Assembly: GCA_022791455.1 (NCBI GenBank)
Contig: JAAVZC010000014.1
Location: 273,119-337,118 of the forward strand
Direction of reading: 5' to 3'
From: Eggerthellaceae bacterium
GTDB taxonomy: Bacteria; Actinomycetota; Coriobacteriia; Coriobacteriales; Eggerthellaceae
DNA: 64,000 nt
The notes below the pieces were generated by a model that saw only the letters and a list, made by a program, of their open reading frames with translations, was not told where the DNA came from and made no database searches. The translations under genes were made by a program, and so were the position numbers. This document shows, piece by piece, positions 51,601-63,600 of this stretch; position 1 is the stretch's first letter, and each line of letters begins with the position of its first letter.

Positions 51601-54600
51601 GCGGAAGGTGGCGCTGACGGAATGCTCCACGAAGCGGTAAGTGCCGGTGCCCCAGAACTCAATGTAGGCCGCTTCCGCCTGGTTCTTGGTGTTGAACAGA
51701 CGGTTGGTCATGGAGAGGCTGCGGAAGTAGGCGCGGTTGTAGTCGCCGGTTTCCGGCTCTTCCCACTCGCCCTTGTAGAGGCGCCAGATTTCGGCGTCGA
51801 TGATCAGGTCGCCATCGCTGTTGATGGTGAAGTAGTCCGCCAGGGTCTTGGCCTCGGGGTCGGGAGTGCTGGGGGTTTCCGGCTCTTCCGGCTCTTCGGT
51901 TTCGGGGGCGAAGGTTTCCTCCTGCTCGAAACCGAGCAGGTTCTTGTTGGAACCCTTCACGGTGAGGGTGATGGTATCGGTGCGCAGGGTGTTCGCCTGG
52001 TTCGGCGTCTGCTTCACGATGGTGCCCACCGCTTCCGGCGCCTTGGCCTCCTGGGCCGGCGCGTAGTAGCGGTCATCGGTGGGCTCGCCGTACACGGTGA
52101 TCTCCACCACGTCGCCCACGTACAGCGGGGCGCCCTGGGTGTCGTCGGCCTTGATGGTCTTCCAATCCACCACCGAGCCCAGCAGCGGCGGGGCGTCGAA
52201 GTCGGTCACGGACGGGTCGTACCACTCGTCCTTGTCTTCCTCGGGGGTGTAGAGCAGCTTCGCCTGCAGGCCCAGCGCCTCGATGGCGGCAACGCATTCC
52301 TCAACGGTCAGGTTGCCCGCTTCGTAGTCTGCCTGGATGGCGTCAACATCGGCCTGCTCCACGGTGCCCTGGTAGTTCACCTTCACGGTGTAGCCCAGGC
52401 CCAGCAGCTTGGTCTTGGCCTCTTCGATGTCCATGCCCTCCACCAGCGGCGTCCAGGGGCTGGCCGCTTGCAGCGGGTTGCCGGCCTCGTCGGCGATGCG
52501 CGCCTTGTAGGTGGCCAGCTCGTCGATGTACTTGCGCGAGTCGTACTTGCTCACATCGCCGCCCTTGGCCTTGATGATCTCGTACAGCTCTTCGCCGGTA
52601 ATGTGCAGCGAGCGGGTCTCGGTAGAGAAGTCCGGCGAGTAGTTCAGGGTAATGCCGTTCACGTAAGAAGCATCGAACAGGCCCTTGGAAAGCACGATGG
52701 CACTGGTCTCGAAGCCCACGTTCTCCTTCTTGCCGTCCTTGTCCATGTCGTCCTGGAACATGGGGATATTCGAGGTGGCAAACGCCGCCTTGCGCATGGG
52801 GAAGGAGGTGTTGTTGGTCAGCGTGAAGCGATAGCCGGAGCCATCTTCCTCATAGTAAGCGTTGGTGGTGCTGGCCGGGTTCAGCGGCGACGTGGTGAAG
52901 TCGTCCAAGTGCCGCTGCTCCGTCTTCACCTCGGATGCGGGGTTGGTGGAGCGGCGGAAGCTCTGGGAAGTCACCCGCGGCAGCGTGGGGTACGGACGGG
53001 CGAACAGCGTTGCCTTCGCACCGCTGGTCCACTGGTTCGCTCCCTTGAAGTAGTGGCGATCGGCCGTGTTGTCCTCATGTCCCGTGCCGTTGGAGCGCAC
53101 GTTCATGCGGTAACGGTAGACGTTGTAGTTGTAGGACACGATGGAGCCGCAGATGGGATAGCTGTCGCGCGAGTTGGAGGTCCAGCCGTTGGGCAGCAGG
53201 TTCGCCGGGTTGGCGGTGGTGGAGTAGCGCCACTCGGAAGAATGGACGCGGTCGATCACGCGACCGTACAGCTCCAGGTCGTTCACGTCGTTCACGTAGC
53301 CGTACAGGTCCACAAAGGCGTCGGCGGTGGTGCCGGCCTGGTAGTGGTCGATGGCCACCACGGCGTTGGTCAGGTAGCCCTTGCCCCATTCGGTGTAAGG
53401 AATGACCAGGTTGCCATCTTCGTTGTAGCCGTACTTGCGGGCCATGGCGTCGAAGCTCACGTACATGTTCTGCTTCGTGGTATTGCCGCGCTCGAAGTAG
53501 GTGAAGGTGAAGCCAGAGATCTTCGCCGCTTTCAGCATGGCCTTATTCACCGTGAAGTAGCGGGTCTGGAAGCCCTGAACGGCGTTCTCGTAATCTTCGA
53601 TGTCGTCGGTGCCGGGGATCAGCTTGCCGCGGATGGAGGCACCGTCCTGCAGGTTGCTGAACAGCGGAATGTTGTCCGTCAGGATGCCGTCCACACCCAC
53701 GCACACGGTGTGGGGGTCGGACCAGTGATAGCTGGTGTAGCCGCTTGTGGTGGTGGTTCCCGGATGCCACACCGTCCAGTAGTTGTTGTGGTAGCGGTTG
53801 TTGCGGTTGTTATCCAGGTAACCGCTGGCAGAGGCGGTTACGCCCTTGCCGGTGTTGTGGGTAGGGTTCAGGTCGTGGCTGGCGTCGGTGGTGCCAATGC
53901 GCAGCTCGGCATCCCACATGTCACGGCCGCTGTTAGCCAGCGTGAAGCGATAGCCGGCGCCCATGTTGCTGCGGTCGCCGTATCCGTCATAGCCGTTTTC
54001 GTTGGTTTCGCTGCCGCTGCCCCAATAGGCGGTGGCCTTGTCGGTCATGTCGTACTTGATGCCGTCGCCGTTGTCGTTGGCGGTCACCTTGCCGGGGCCC
54101 GGGTTCTTCGCGTCGAAGTAAGCCTTCGCGGTCACCGTGGGGTTCGGCTTGCCGGCAATGGCCAGTAGCTCGGCACGAGACTGCGACCACATCTGCTCGG
54201 AAGCGCGCTCGTTGTTGCTGCCCAGCTTCTCCCAGTCGGAGTTCTTGTACTTGGCGTTGAACTCGGAGTTCGCCTTCACATGCACGTAGTAGTTGTCGAA
54301 GTAGCTTTCCAGCCAGTAGTAGTTCTCGTAGTCGGCGAACTGGGCCGGCAGCTGGATGTTTTGGGTGCCGCCGCAGCCGCTCTTGTAGCCGCGGAAGTAG
54401 TACCAGTGACCGGAGCAGCCATGGTTGGAGCACTGACCGCCGGTCACGCGCTTGGTGTTGGTATAGTCCAGGTTGTTCTGGAAGAAGATCTCACGGTAGA
54501 TTTCGTCCACGTTGGGCGAGTCGGTGGCGTAGCCGAACAGGTCCACGAAGTTCTCGTTGCCGGACATGCCGGGCAGCACGAAGCTGAAGTCGAACTCCAC

Positions 54601-57600
54601 CTTGATGGTGTCGTTGCCGTTGTTGCCGCGGTTCAGGGTGGACCAGTCCTCCGTCACCGTTTCGTCGGTGCGGTAGGAGCCGTCGTTCTTCACCGGGTTC
54701 TTCAGCGCCCAGTCGGAGCCGGGCAGCAGCTTGCGGGTAGACCACGCCTCAGACGGAATGATCACGTCGCCGTTGTCCTGCTTGTACACTTCCAGGTACT
54801 CTGCCAGCTCGTTGCCCTGCAGGATGGTCTTGTAGGTGTTAGTGATCAGGGCGTCCTGCTTGGTGCCTTCCGGCGTCCACCAAATGGTGATGGAGTCCAG
54901 CGTGGTGTTCTCCAGCAGCTCCTTCGAGATGGTCATGTGGGTGGTGTGGAAGCCCAGATTGTTGTACTTCGCCAGGCCCTGCACCTTGCCGTCGATGGTC
55001 TGGGTGACCACTTGGCTCTTGATGTCGCCGATGGTCAGCTTCGCGCCTTCCTTCATGGCGAACTTCTGGCTGTTGGTGACGATGGTGCGGAAGCCGGAGT
55101 TGTTCTCGTTCACGAAGCCGAACGGGTACGGGCGATGGTAACGGTCGATGTTCTCGCCGTTAGTGCCAATGTCGAAGCCCGGGTTGTAATAGTAGTTGGT
55201 GGAGCTGTTGAAGTTGTTGCCGCTGGTGCCGCGCAGATTGTAGATACTGGCGCTGGTGCTGATTTCGTTGTAGCTGTTTCGGCTGTAGTTGGCGTTGCCG
55301 GCAGCATTCTGGCTGAACACCGCCATCTGGGTGGTGGTGTTGAAGGCATTGCCGTCGTAGAGGCTGGTGACGCCATCGATGTCGGCGCGGCCGGCGGCGC
55401 TGCTGCTGCTGACGGTGCCGTAGGTGCCGTCGCCGCGGTTGCCCGGGGTGGTGTTGGGGGTGTTGGTCACGTCGTTGGCAGAGGTGCCCACGCCGTAGGC
55501 GCCAATGTAGTCCTTCGGGTTCACCGGGGCCAGCAGCGCGTTCAGCTGAGCGGTCTGGTTCCAACTGCGGCTCCAGGCGGCCACAATTTCGTTGGTGGTG
55601 AACTTCGCACCCAGGCGGATGCCGTTGCAGACACTGCCGCAAGTGGTGCAGCCGGTGCCGCCGGTGTGGCGGTTGTCGGTAAGGCCGTAGAACTCAACGA
55701 AGGGCAGCTTCTCCTGACCCTCGGAAGACTTGATGGACTTGTGCAGGTAGGAGTAGTTCACCTTCACGCCGGACAGGTAGCCGTTGTTCCAGACCACCGG
55801 GTCGATGACGATGTTGCCGCCCTTCACGGTGACAGGCACCACGGGGCCCGGCTTCGCGCCCTTCACGATGAGCTTCACCACGGTGCGGGTGGTGCCGTCG
55901 TCGCCCACCGTGGGGTAGGTGCCGTTGGAGTTGGCGGTGGCGTCCACCGTCATGGACAGCACGTTGCCCTCGTCGGTCTTGTGGAAGGTCTTGGCGTCGA
56001 TGGGGTCTGCCACCACCTGCATGTAGGTGGGCTGCACGTCGAAGCCCTGCTCGGTGAGGGCCTTGATGGCCTCTTCCGCGCTCTTGTTCACCCAGTTGTC
56101 CGGCTTGGCGGGCGTGGTGGGATACACCGGCACCGTGGTGTCCGGATCAACGATGGAGTGGTGACGGGGGCTGGGGTCGGTGAAGGTAACGCCGGTGTCG
56201 GCGCCCTTCACGTAGATGGTGATCTCGTCGCCGGCTTCCGCATAGCGGTAGGTGTTGGCGGGGTTGGTGCCCACCACCGTGCCGTTGGGGATGGAAGCCC
56301 AGTCGGCGTAGCCGAACTCGCCGATGGAGGTGTCGGTGCCGTAGCGGATGGTGATGTCGTCCGGCTGGCTGGTGACGTACTTCACGTTCACCATGAACTT
56401 GCCGGCGTTGTACAGGGTGTCGAACACGGTCTGGGCGTTCGCGCTGCTCCAGGCCTGGCCCGTAACATCCGGGATGGCCACCTTGGTGCCGATGGGGCTG
56501 ATGCCGCCGGTGGCGAAGTCGTCGGAAAGGCGAGTGTTCAGGTCGGTCAGCTCCAGCTTGGCGCCCTCGCCCGCGTTCAGCAGCCGCTGCAGGTCGGCCA
56601 GGGAGATCTTGATCTCGTGGCGCACCAGGTTGTCGGTGGCGGTGACGCCTTCACCGGTAGGCTCGTTGGTGTAATAGTACAGGCTGACCGACGTGGCAGT
56701 GCCAATGTTCACCGGGTCGAACAGCAGGTTGCCGGACAGGGTAAGCTTCTGGGTCTCGTAGTCCAGCAAGTCGCCGTTCAGGGTATGCTTGGTCAGGTCG
56801 CCAATCAGCAGCTGACCGCCGCGGGTGGCGTTGTAGATGGTGTTATTCGAAAGCGTCACGCGGTAACCGGACGCGCCGTAGTCATAGTAAGTGTCCTGCT
56901 TCGACAGCAGTCCGCTGCTGGAAGCGTTGAAGTTGGTAATGGCGAAGGTGAGGTAGTCCTCCGGGTTGGTGGCAGCGTTCTGGTGCGTGGTCGGATCCAG
57001 CACGTTGGTGCCCTTCGCGCCGTTGTACGCCTGGTTCGAGGGGATGATGACAACCGGGTACGGACGGCCCTGCAGGGTGGCGGAGTCGGCCGCGGTGGTG
57101 TCCCAAATCTTCTTCGCGTATTCGGTGCCGAAGGTGGCGCCCACCTTCATGTCCACCTTGTTGTTGGCGGTACCGTACACATCAATATAGATGTTGTCGC
57201 GGTAGCCGTCCTTCACCTTCTGAGCCACATCGGGGTTCACTTCGGTGTTGGTGTTGCTGATGGTCCAGTCGTAGTTCTTGTCGTCCACCACGTTGGCCTT
57301 GAAGCCGGTCACATGCAGCGTGAAGTTGGTGAGGTACACCACGTGGCTGTCGATGTTGCCGTCGGTGTCGTAGTGGATGGGGTCGCAGCTCCACGCGGTG
57401 GAGCGGATGTAGAGCACATCGGTTTCGTCGTTGTATTCGATGCCCAGCGCGGCAGCTTCCGCCTTCAGGTCGTCGATGTTGTATTCGTTCTTGTCCAGGG
57501 CGGTGGGCTGGTCATGGCCGGCAGCGGCGCGCAGCAGGCGACCGGGAATGACAATCTTGCGATAGTTGTCCACCGGGATGTCGTTCTTGGTGATGGTGCC

Positions 57601-60600
57601 GTCGGAGCCCTTCACGAAGCCGGCGTTCAGGGCGCCGCCCGGCAGGCCCCCTACATATATATCAGTATCGGTGAACAGGGGCGTGCCCGCCTTGGTGTCG
57701 TTCTCGTCGATGGCGGTGATTTCCAAATCCGCCAGCGTGGCCACGCCCAGCAGGCGCTCGGGAATGGCGATGGTGTCGGTGATGAAGTCGCGGCGGGTGA
57801 GGGCGTTCGCGGAAGCGTCCGTCTTGTCGCGGAACGGGATGGGACGGTCCACTTCGTCGATGGTCAGCAGCTTGCCGCCGTTCAGCAGCGCGTTGTTGTT
57901 CGCCTGCTGCTCGGCCGGGGTGAGCTCAGAGCTCACGCGGTCGTTGCCGTTGCTGTCCACCAGGGCGGTACCGAACTGAATCTTGGAGTTGCCCAGCGCG
58001 AAGTTGGAGTCGTTGGCAATGGTCAGGCGCCAACCGGCGTTGGTGTCGCCAATCCAGGCTTCCTTCGAAATCTCGTCCTTCTCCAGGGTGGAGTTGGGCA
58101 GGCGGTCGTCCTGCGGCTCGCCGTTCTCGCCAGCGCCCGTGTTCTCACGGTAGGCCTCCACCGTGATGGTGGGATCCACCGCCGCCTTGCGGGAAACGAT
58201 GATGGCCTTGCTGGTGTCCTGCAGCTGAGTGTCCTTCGAACGGAACATGGTGTCGATGGACTCGTAGTTGGTGCCCAGGGTGCCGGTCAGCTCAATTTCG
58301 CCGATGGTGATGGGGGTGCCATACACTTCCACCCACATGTCGGAGTTCGCGAGCGTCTTGCCGGCGGCCAGGTCCTGCACGCCCTTGATGCGCTTGAAGT
58401 TGATGCGGGCAGAAACGAAGTATTCGCCCGCCCACCAGTCGGCGGCTTCCAGCACCAGGTTGCCGGCGTCGGCGTTACCGGTGCCGTCGTCGGCAATCAC
58501 TTCGTTCTTGATGCCGGGCACGGTGTTGCCGTCCACCACGCGGTCATCCCAGTACAGGGTGCGCTTCTTGGTGGCGCCCTTGATGGCCAGCTCAGACGGG
58601 TCGTAGGTGTTGATCTCGATGGATTCGATGTCCATCATGGCCAGCAGGTCTTTGCTGAAGGCCAGCTTCTCGGTGGTGAACGCCTGGCCGTCGTCCTTCA
58701 CGAAGGCGGTGGTGCCTTCCGCCTTCAGGCGCATGTTGTTGATGGTGAAGTAACCGGGGTCCAGCATAGACATGGAGTCGTTGGTCAGCTTGAAGCGCCA
58801 CGCCGCGCCGGAGTGGTTCAGGATGACGTACTGCTTGTCGCCTTCCTTCGCCGCTACCTGGGAGTTCTTGTCCAGCACAATGTCGTCGTTGGACATGGAG
58901 CCCAGCGCCAGCACGTCCGGCTCGGGGTTGATGGCGCTGCGGAAGGCGGCGGACTGCACGGGGGTGTTGGTGAGGGTGGAAATGTAGCGGCCGCCGGCAG
59001 CGGTGGAGGGGTCGGACAGCGCGTACACACGGCTGCCGAACTCGGCGCTGGCGGTGTTGGTGTAGTCCACGCCGGGGATTTCCATGATGCCGGTCCAGCG
59101 GATCTTCGCCGGCACCGAGATGCCCTGGCGGAACGGCGCGGTGAAGGTAACGCGCACGTTGCCGGTGAAGTTGGCTCCCGCCTTGGTGATGCCGATGAGC
59201 GGGTTCACTTCCGCCTTCTCCAGGATGCCGGAGATGGCGCTGTTGGCCATGGAGTCGTCGTCGTAGGCGGTGCTGCCCAGCAGGTAGTGCAGCTTGCCGT
59301 CGCTGCTGGTTTGCAGGGTGGGCTCGCCGGCGGTGACCCAGTAGACATCGTACTCGTCGGCGCCCTTCGGCTCTTCCACCTCGAACTGCACCACAACGCC
59401 GCGGGGCAGCTTGCTGTCCACGGAGTTCATGTTCTTGGGGAAGTCGTCATATTCGGTGTCGAAGTAGGTGCCCAGCACGGCTTGGGCGCCTTCCTCCAGC
59501 ATGCCTTCGGGAGTCTTGTCCGGGTCGATGATGATTTCCATGTTCATCAGGCGGAAGTACTCCGGCAGGGTTTCCTCCAGCACGGGGCCGGCGGTGGGGT
59601 TCTTGGTGGTCACTTCGGCCCATTCCGGCACCATGCCGGCGTTGGAGGTTTCCACAATGACGGGGCTGCCGTCGGGGTTCGTCTTGGGGCCGGTCACGTT
59701 GCCGTCTTCGTCCACGTACATGTCCGGATAGGTGTAGATGACCGCTACTTCGCCAAACAGGGGCATGTTGCCGCTGGTGGTGAGGTTGCTGGTCTCGAAG
59801 GTGGAGGGATAGCCCACATAGCTCTGGTTCGAGGACACCTTCAGGTTTTCGGTCACAGTGCCGTCAGAGGCAGTGGTTTTCTCCACGGCGTACTTGCCGA
59901 TGGTCATGCCCACGGTGGGTTCCTTGAAGGGCTCCCAGAAGGGACTCTCGTTCATACCCCAGGAGTAGTCGCCGTCGCCCAGGCCGCCGAAACGGGCGGT
60001 GAAGTTACTGGACAGGCTGACGTAGTAGCCGCGGCCCTGGGCGCCGTTGGTCAGGCTGATGTTGGGCACGTAGGGCACCGCCACCAGGAAGGTGACCGAG
60101 GTGCCGGATTCTTCAATGTGGTCGTATTCTTCGGGAGGCTTGACAGCGCTGCCGTCGTCGCCGGCATCGCCGTCTTCGGTGCCGGTGCCGTCACCGGTGT
60201 CGCCACCGGCGCCGCCTACGACCACAGGGTTGCCCTCGGCATCGGCGTAATAGGCAGGCGACAGGTAGCCGTCGCGGGCGGTGCGGGTGTTGATGTCGTC
60301 TTCACGAATCACGAAGGCCATGGTGCCGGACTGGCCACGGGTGGCGTAGGGAATCACGTCGGAGGCGTTCGCCTTGATCTTCTCCAGCACCTGCTTCTGG
60401 CGCTCTTTGAAGTGCTCCTCGGTTTCGCCCACCTGCTGATTGATGGTGACGCCCACGCGGCGGTAATACTTGCCGGTAGGTTCGCCGTTGGCGTCCTTCT
60501 CGTCCTCGCGCACTTCGAAGAACTGGTCGTACACGTCCTGCACGTTGGAGAAGCTGTCCATGTCCAGCGCGTCGTAGAGCTGCTGGTCCCAACCGGTGGT

Positions 60601-63600
60601 GTTATATATAAGTACGCCGCCCTGCTTCGGCACGCCCACGAATTCGGAACCCTCGGCCGCGATGGCCTCGTTGGGGTTCTCCACCTTGATGGGGGCGCCG
60701 TCCTTGTTGTAGAACCAAGCGGCGTGATCCTCGCACAGCATACCTTCCATGTTGTTCGATTCCGTGTTCATGGCGCGCATGTTGTAGTCCACGAAGTCGA
60801 TGGTGGCGGTGGAGCCGGTGGGCGAGGTGTTCTTCGTCGTTACCTTGTAGACCATGTAGTTGTAGCGGTCGTACAGCACGTTGTCCGAAACCTTCTCGTA
60901 CTTGGTTTCGAACTCCAGGTTGGTCTTCAGGAAGGTGATCTTGCGCAGGCCGAAGGTGCCCGGATCACCGGTCATAGGGATGGTGTAGGGCTTGCCGTAC
61001 TTGCCGTCCGGCAGGTACTGGTTCTTGCCCAGCGTGTAGCTGTAGGTGGTGCCGCCGTAGATGATGGAGCCGCCGGCGTTTTCGGGGATGTTGCCGTTCA
61101 TGGACACCTGGAAGGAGGGCACCTGCAGGCCGGAAACGGGCATCTGATAGTCGAAGCCGTCGTTGCCCTGCTTGCCCTTGTACTTCAGGTACAGGCAACC
61201 GGTGAAGCCCTTGGTGCGCAGGTCAGCGATGGAGTAAGTGTTGCCCTTGTCATCGCTGTACTCGCCCTTCGGGTCGGGAATCCAAACCTGGTTCATGCCC
61301 GAATTGCCGTTGGGGCCGCCGATGCCGGCCATGTAGTCATCGAGGGCAATCATGTCGCCATTGGTGTTGTACTTCAGGTACACGTACCAGTTGTCGATGA
61401 GGTTGTCCGGCAGCGTAACGGCCATGTAGGGGGCCGCCGTGTTCCCATAGTTATAGTAGTGGTCGCTGTTGCTATAGGTCATGTGGGTCCACTCGGTGAA
61501 GTACTGAGTGGAGGCCATACCGCCGCTCTCGTTGAAGTACAGGTAGGGCACCCACAGCTCCAGCGTGGTGGCATAGTAGTCGCGCAGCGCTTCGGTTTCG
61601 GTACCGAAGCCCTCACCGGTGAACCCGGCGGGCTTGCTGAAGGTCATGCCGCCGTAGTAACCGGAGTCGCCCTCGGTCTTCACGTTGGTCTGCACCACAG
61701 GGCTTTCCTGGTTAGAAACCAGGTACACGCCGTCGGCGATGCGCTTGTTGGCGCCCTGCACGTTCAGCCACAGGTCGAAGTGCTTGGTGGGGTCCAGCGT
61801 CTTGTAGGGGCTGGAGGCGCGGGAGGAGCTGGCGGGAGTTGCCAGGGTGCTCAGCGGGGCCAGGCCGCGGACGGCCATGGAAAGCGTGATGGGGTTGGTC
61901 AGCGCCTCAATTTCCTCCGGCGTGGCGTCGGCTTCCGGCTCTTCCGGCTCGGTGGTTTCGGGTTCGTCGGTGTCGGCAGGCTCTTCGGTGGGCTCGTCGC
62001 CTTCCGCGGGCTGGTCGCCCTCTTCCGGCTGGTCGCTTTCGGCGGGCTCGTCGCCTTCGGCCGGCTCTTCCGGCTGGTCAGCGGCGGGGGCCTGGTAGGT
62101 GAACTGGATCATCTGGTCTTCGAGGGCGGTGGTCAGCACCACGTCCTCTTCTTCCAAGGCGTTGTCTTCGCCGTCCTTCTCCACCAGTTCTTCCTGGATG
62201 ACCTCGGCATTCACCCAAGCGGTAAGGGTGGCCTGCAGGGTGGTCACGTCGTAGGTGGGGTCCGGCTCGCCCTCGTCAGCGGGCAGGCCGGTGGCCAGCA
62301 GCTGGTTGGTGGCGGTGACCAGATCCGGGTTGGTGGCGTTCTCGTTGCCCTCGGGGACGTGCACCAACGCCGGCGCGCTGTAGGGCACCAGCACCACAAT
62401 TTCGCGCTTGGGCTGGGCGGCCACTTCCGCCTCGGTCGGGTCGGTAGGCAGCTCGGTCAGGACCGGCTCGTCCTCCACGGGGATGTCGATGGTGGCGCGA
62501 CCCAGCGCGCGCTCGGCGGCCAGGGCCTTCTCTTCGTCGTTCAGGCCGTCTTCGTTTACGGGGTTGGGGGTAAGCGCGGTAAGACCGGCGGCTTCCAGGG
62601 CTTCGGCGCTGGTCAGGTCCAGGTTTTCGCGCTCTTCGTCGGTCAGGGCGGAAATGTCGTAGGCGCGCACGCCTTCCGCATTCATGCCGCCGCGGTTGTC
62701 GATGTTGGGCAGGTCCGCCAGGTCCAGGCGATAAGCCTGCTCGGTGAGATCGCCCTTGGCGGAGCTGATGGACAGCAGGAAGGCGGCGGTGCCTTCGCCG
62801 TTGCCGTCGGCGTCCGGGGTGAAGACCGGGTCGGCCAGGCGCTGGAAACCGGTGTTCAGCGCGGCGGCAGCTTCGGCGTTCACCAGATTGAAGGCCACGG
62901 CGGTCTGGTTGTTGGTGGGGCAGACGATGTTGTTGGCCTTGCGGTTGTTGTCCTTGTCGCGGGCGGCGGTGTAGGTGTTGGCCACGAAGCCGCCGGACAC
63001 CTGAATAGCCTGGTCAGCGGGGATTTCGCCCAGCAGATAGGCGCTCACAGAGGGCAGCTGCACGTCGCCGCGCAGCTGGTTGCGGGTGGTCTTCACGGTC
63101 ACGCCGTTTTCGTCCTGCGCGCCGTCGTAGCGGAAGACGATGACGCCGGAGAGACCTTCCTTCAGCTCCTTCGCGGTGCGCTTCTGGAACTGGTTGCCGT
63201 GCTGGGTGTAGACGCTCCAGCCCTGGGGCAGGTCGTCGGAGTGCAGCACTACGCGCATGCCTTCCTTGTCGGCGGCGCGGTACTTCCACTCTTCTTCGCT
63301 GAAGGTGGTGTGGTAGGTGTAGATTTGCTTGCCGTTGGAGTCGGCCTGGCCCTCGGCCGCCTCGCGGTAGATGAAGGGGGCGTTGTAGACCAGGGCCACG
63401 CCGTCGGTGTCTTCCCAGGCACCCAGGTAGCCGCCGTCCAGCTGGCGGTCCAGATTGCCCAAGGACGGGGTGAGGGCCAGGCTCTGGCCGTTGACCTGGT
63501 AGTTTCCGTCGGAGTCCTGCAGAGCGCCGGTGGCTTGCAGGGTGTAGTTCACGCGCTTGGCGAACTCTTCCGTCAGCTCTTCCTCGTCCATAGAGGCGGC

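Noticed and set aside
358-54168. Very long plus-strand open frames (for example 358-10,071, 13,537-34,785, 34,843-40,971, 47,041-54,168)
   Set aside because: They are the exact codon-aligned antisense of the minus-strand gene. Their translations are Val/Gly/His/Ala-rich with no domains, while the minus frame gives clear PASTA, InlB and SdrD-like motifs.
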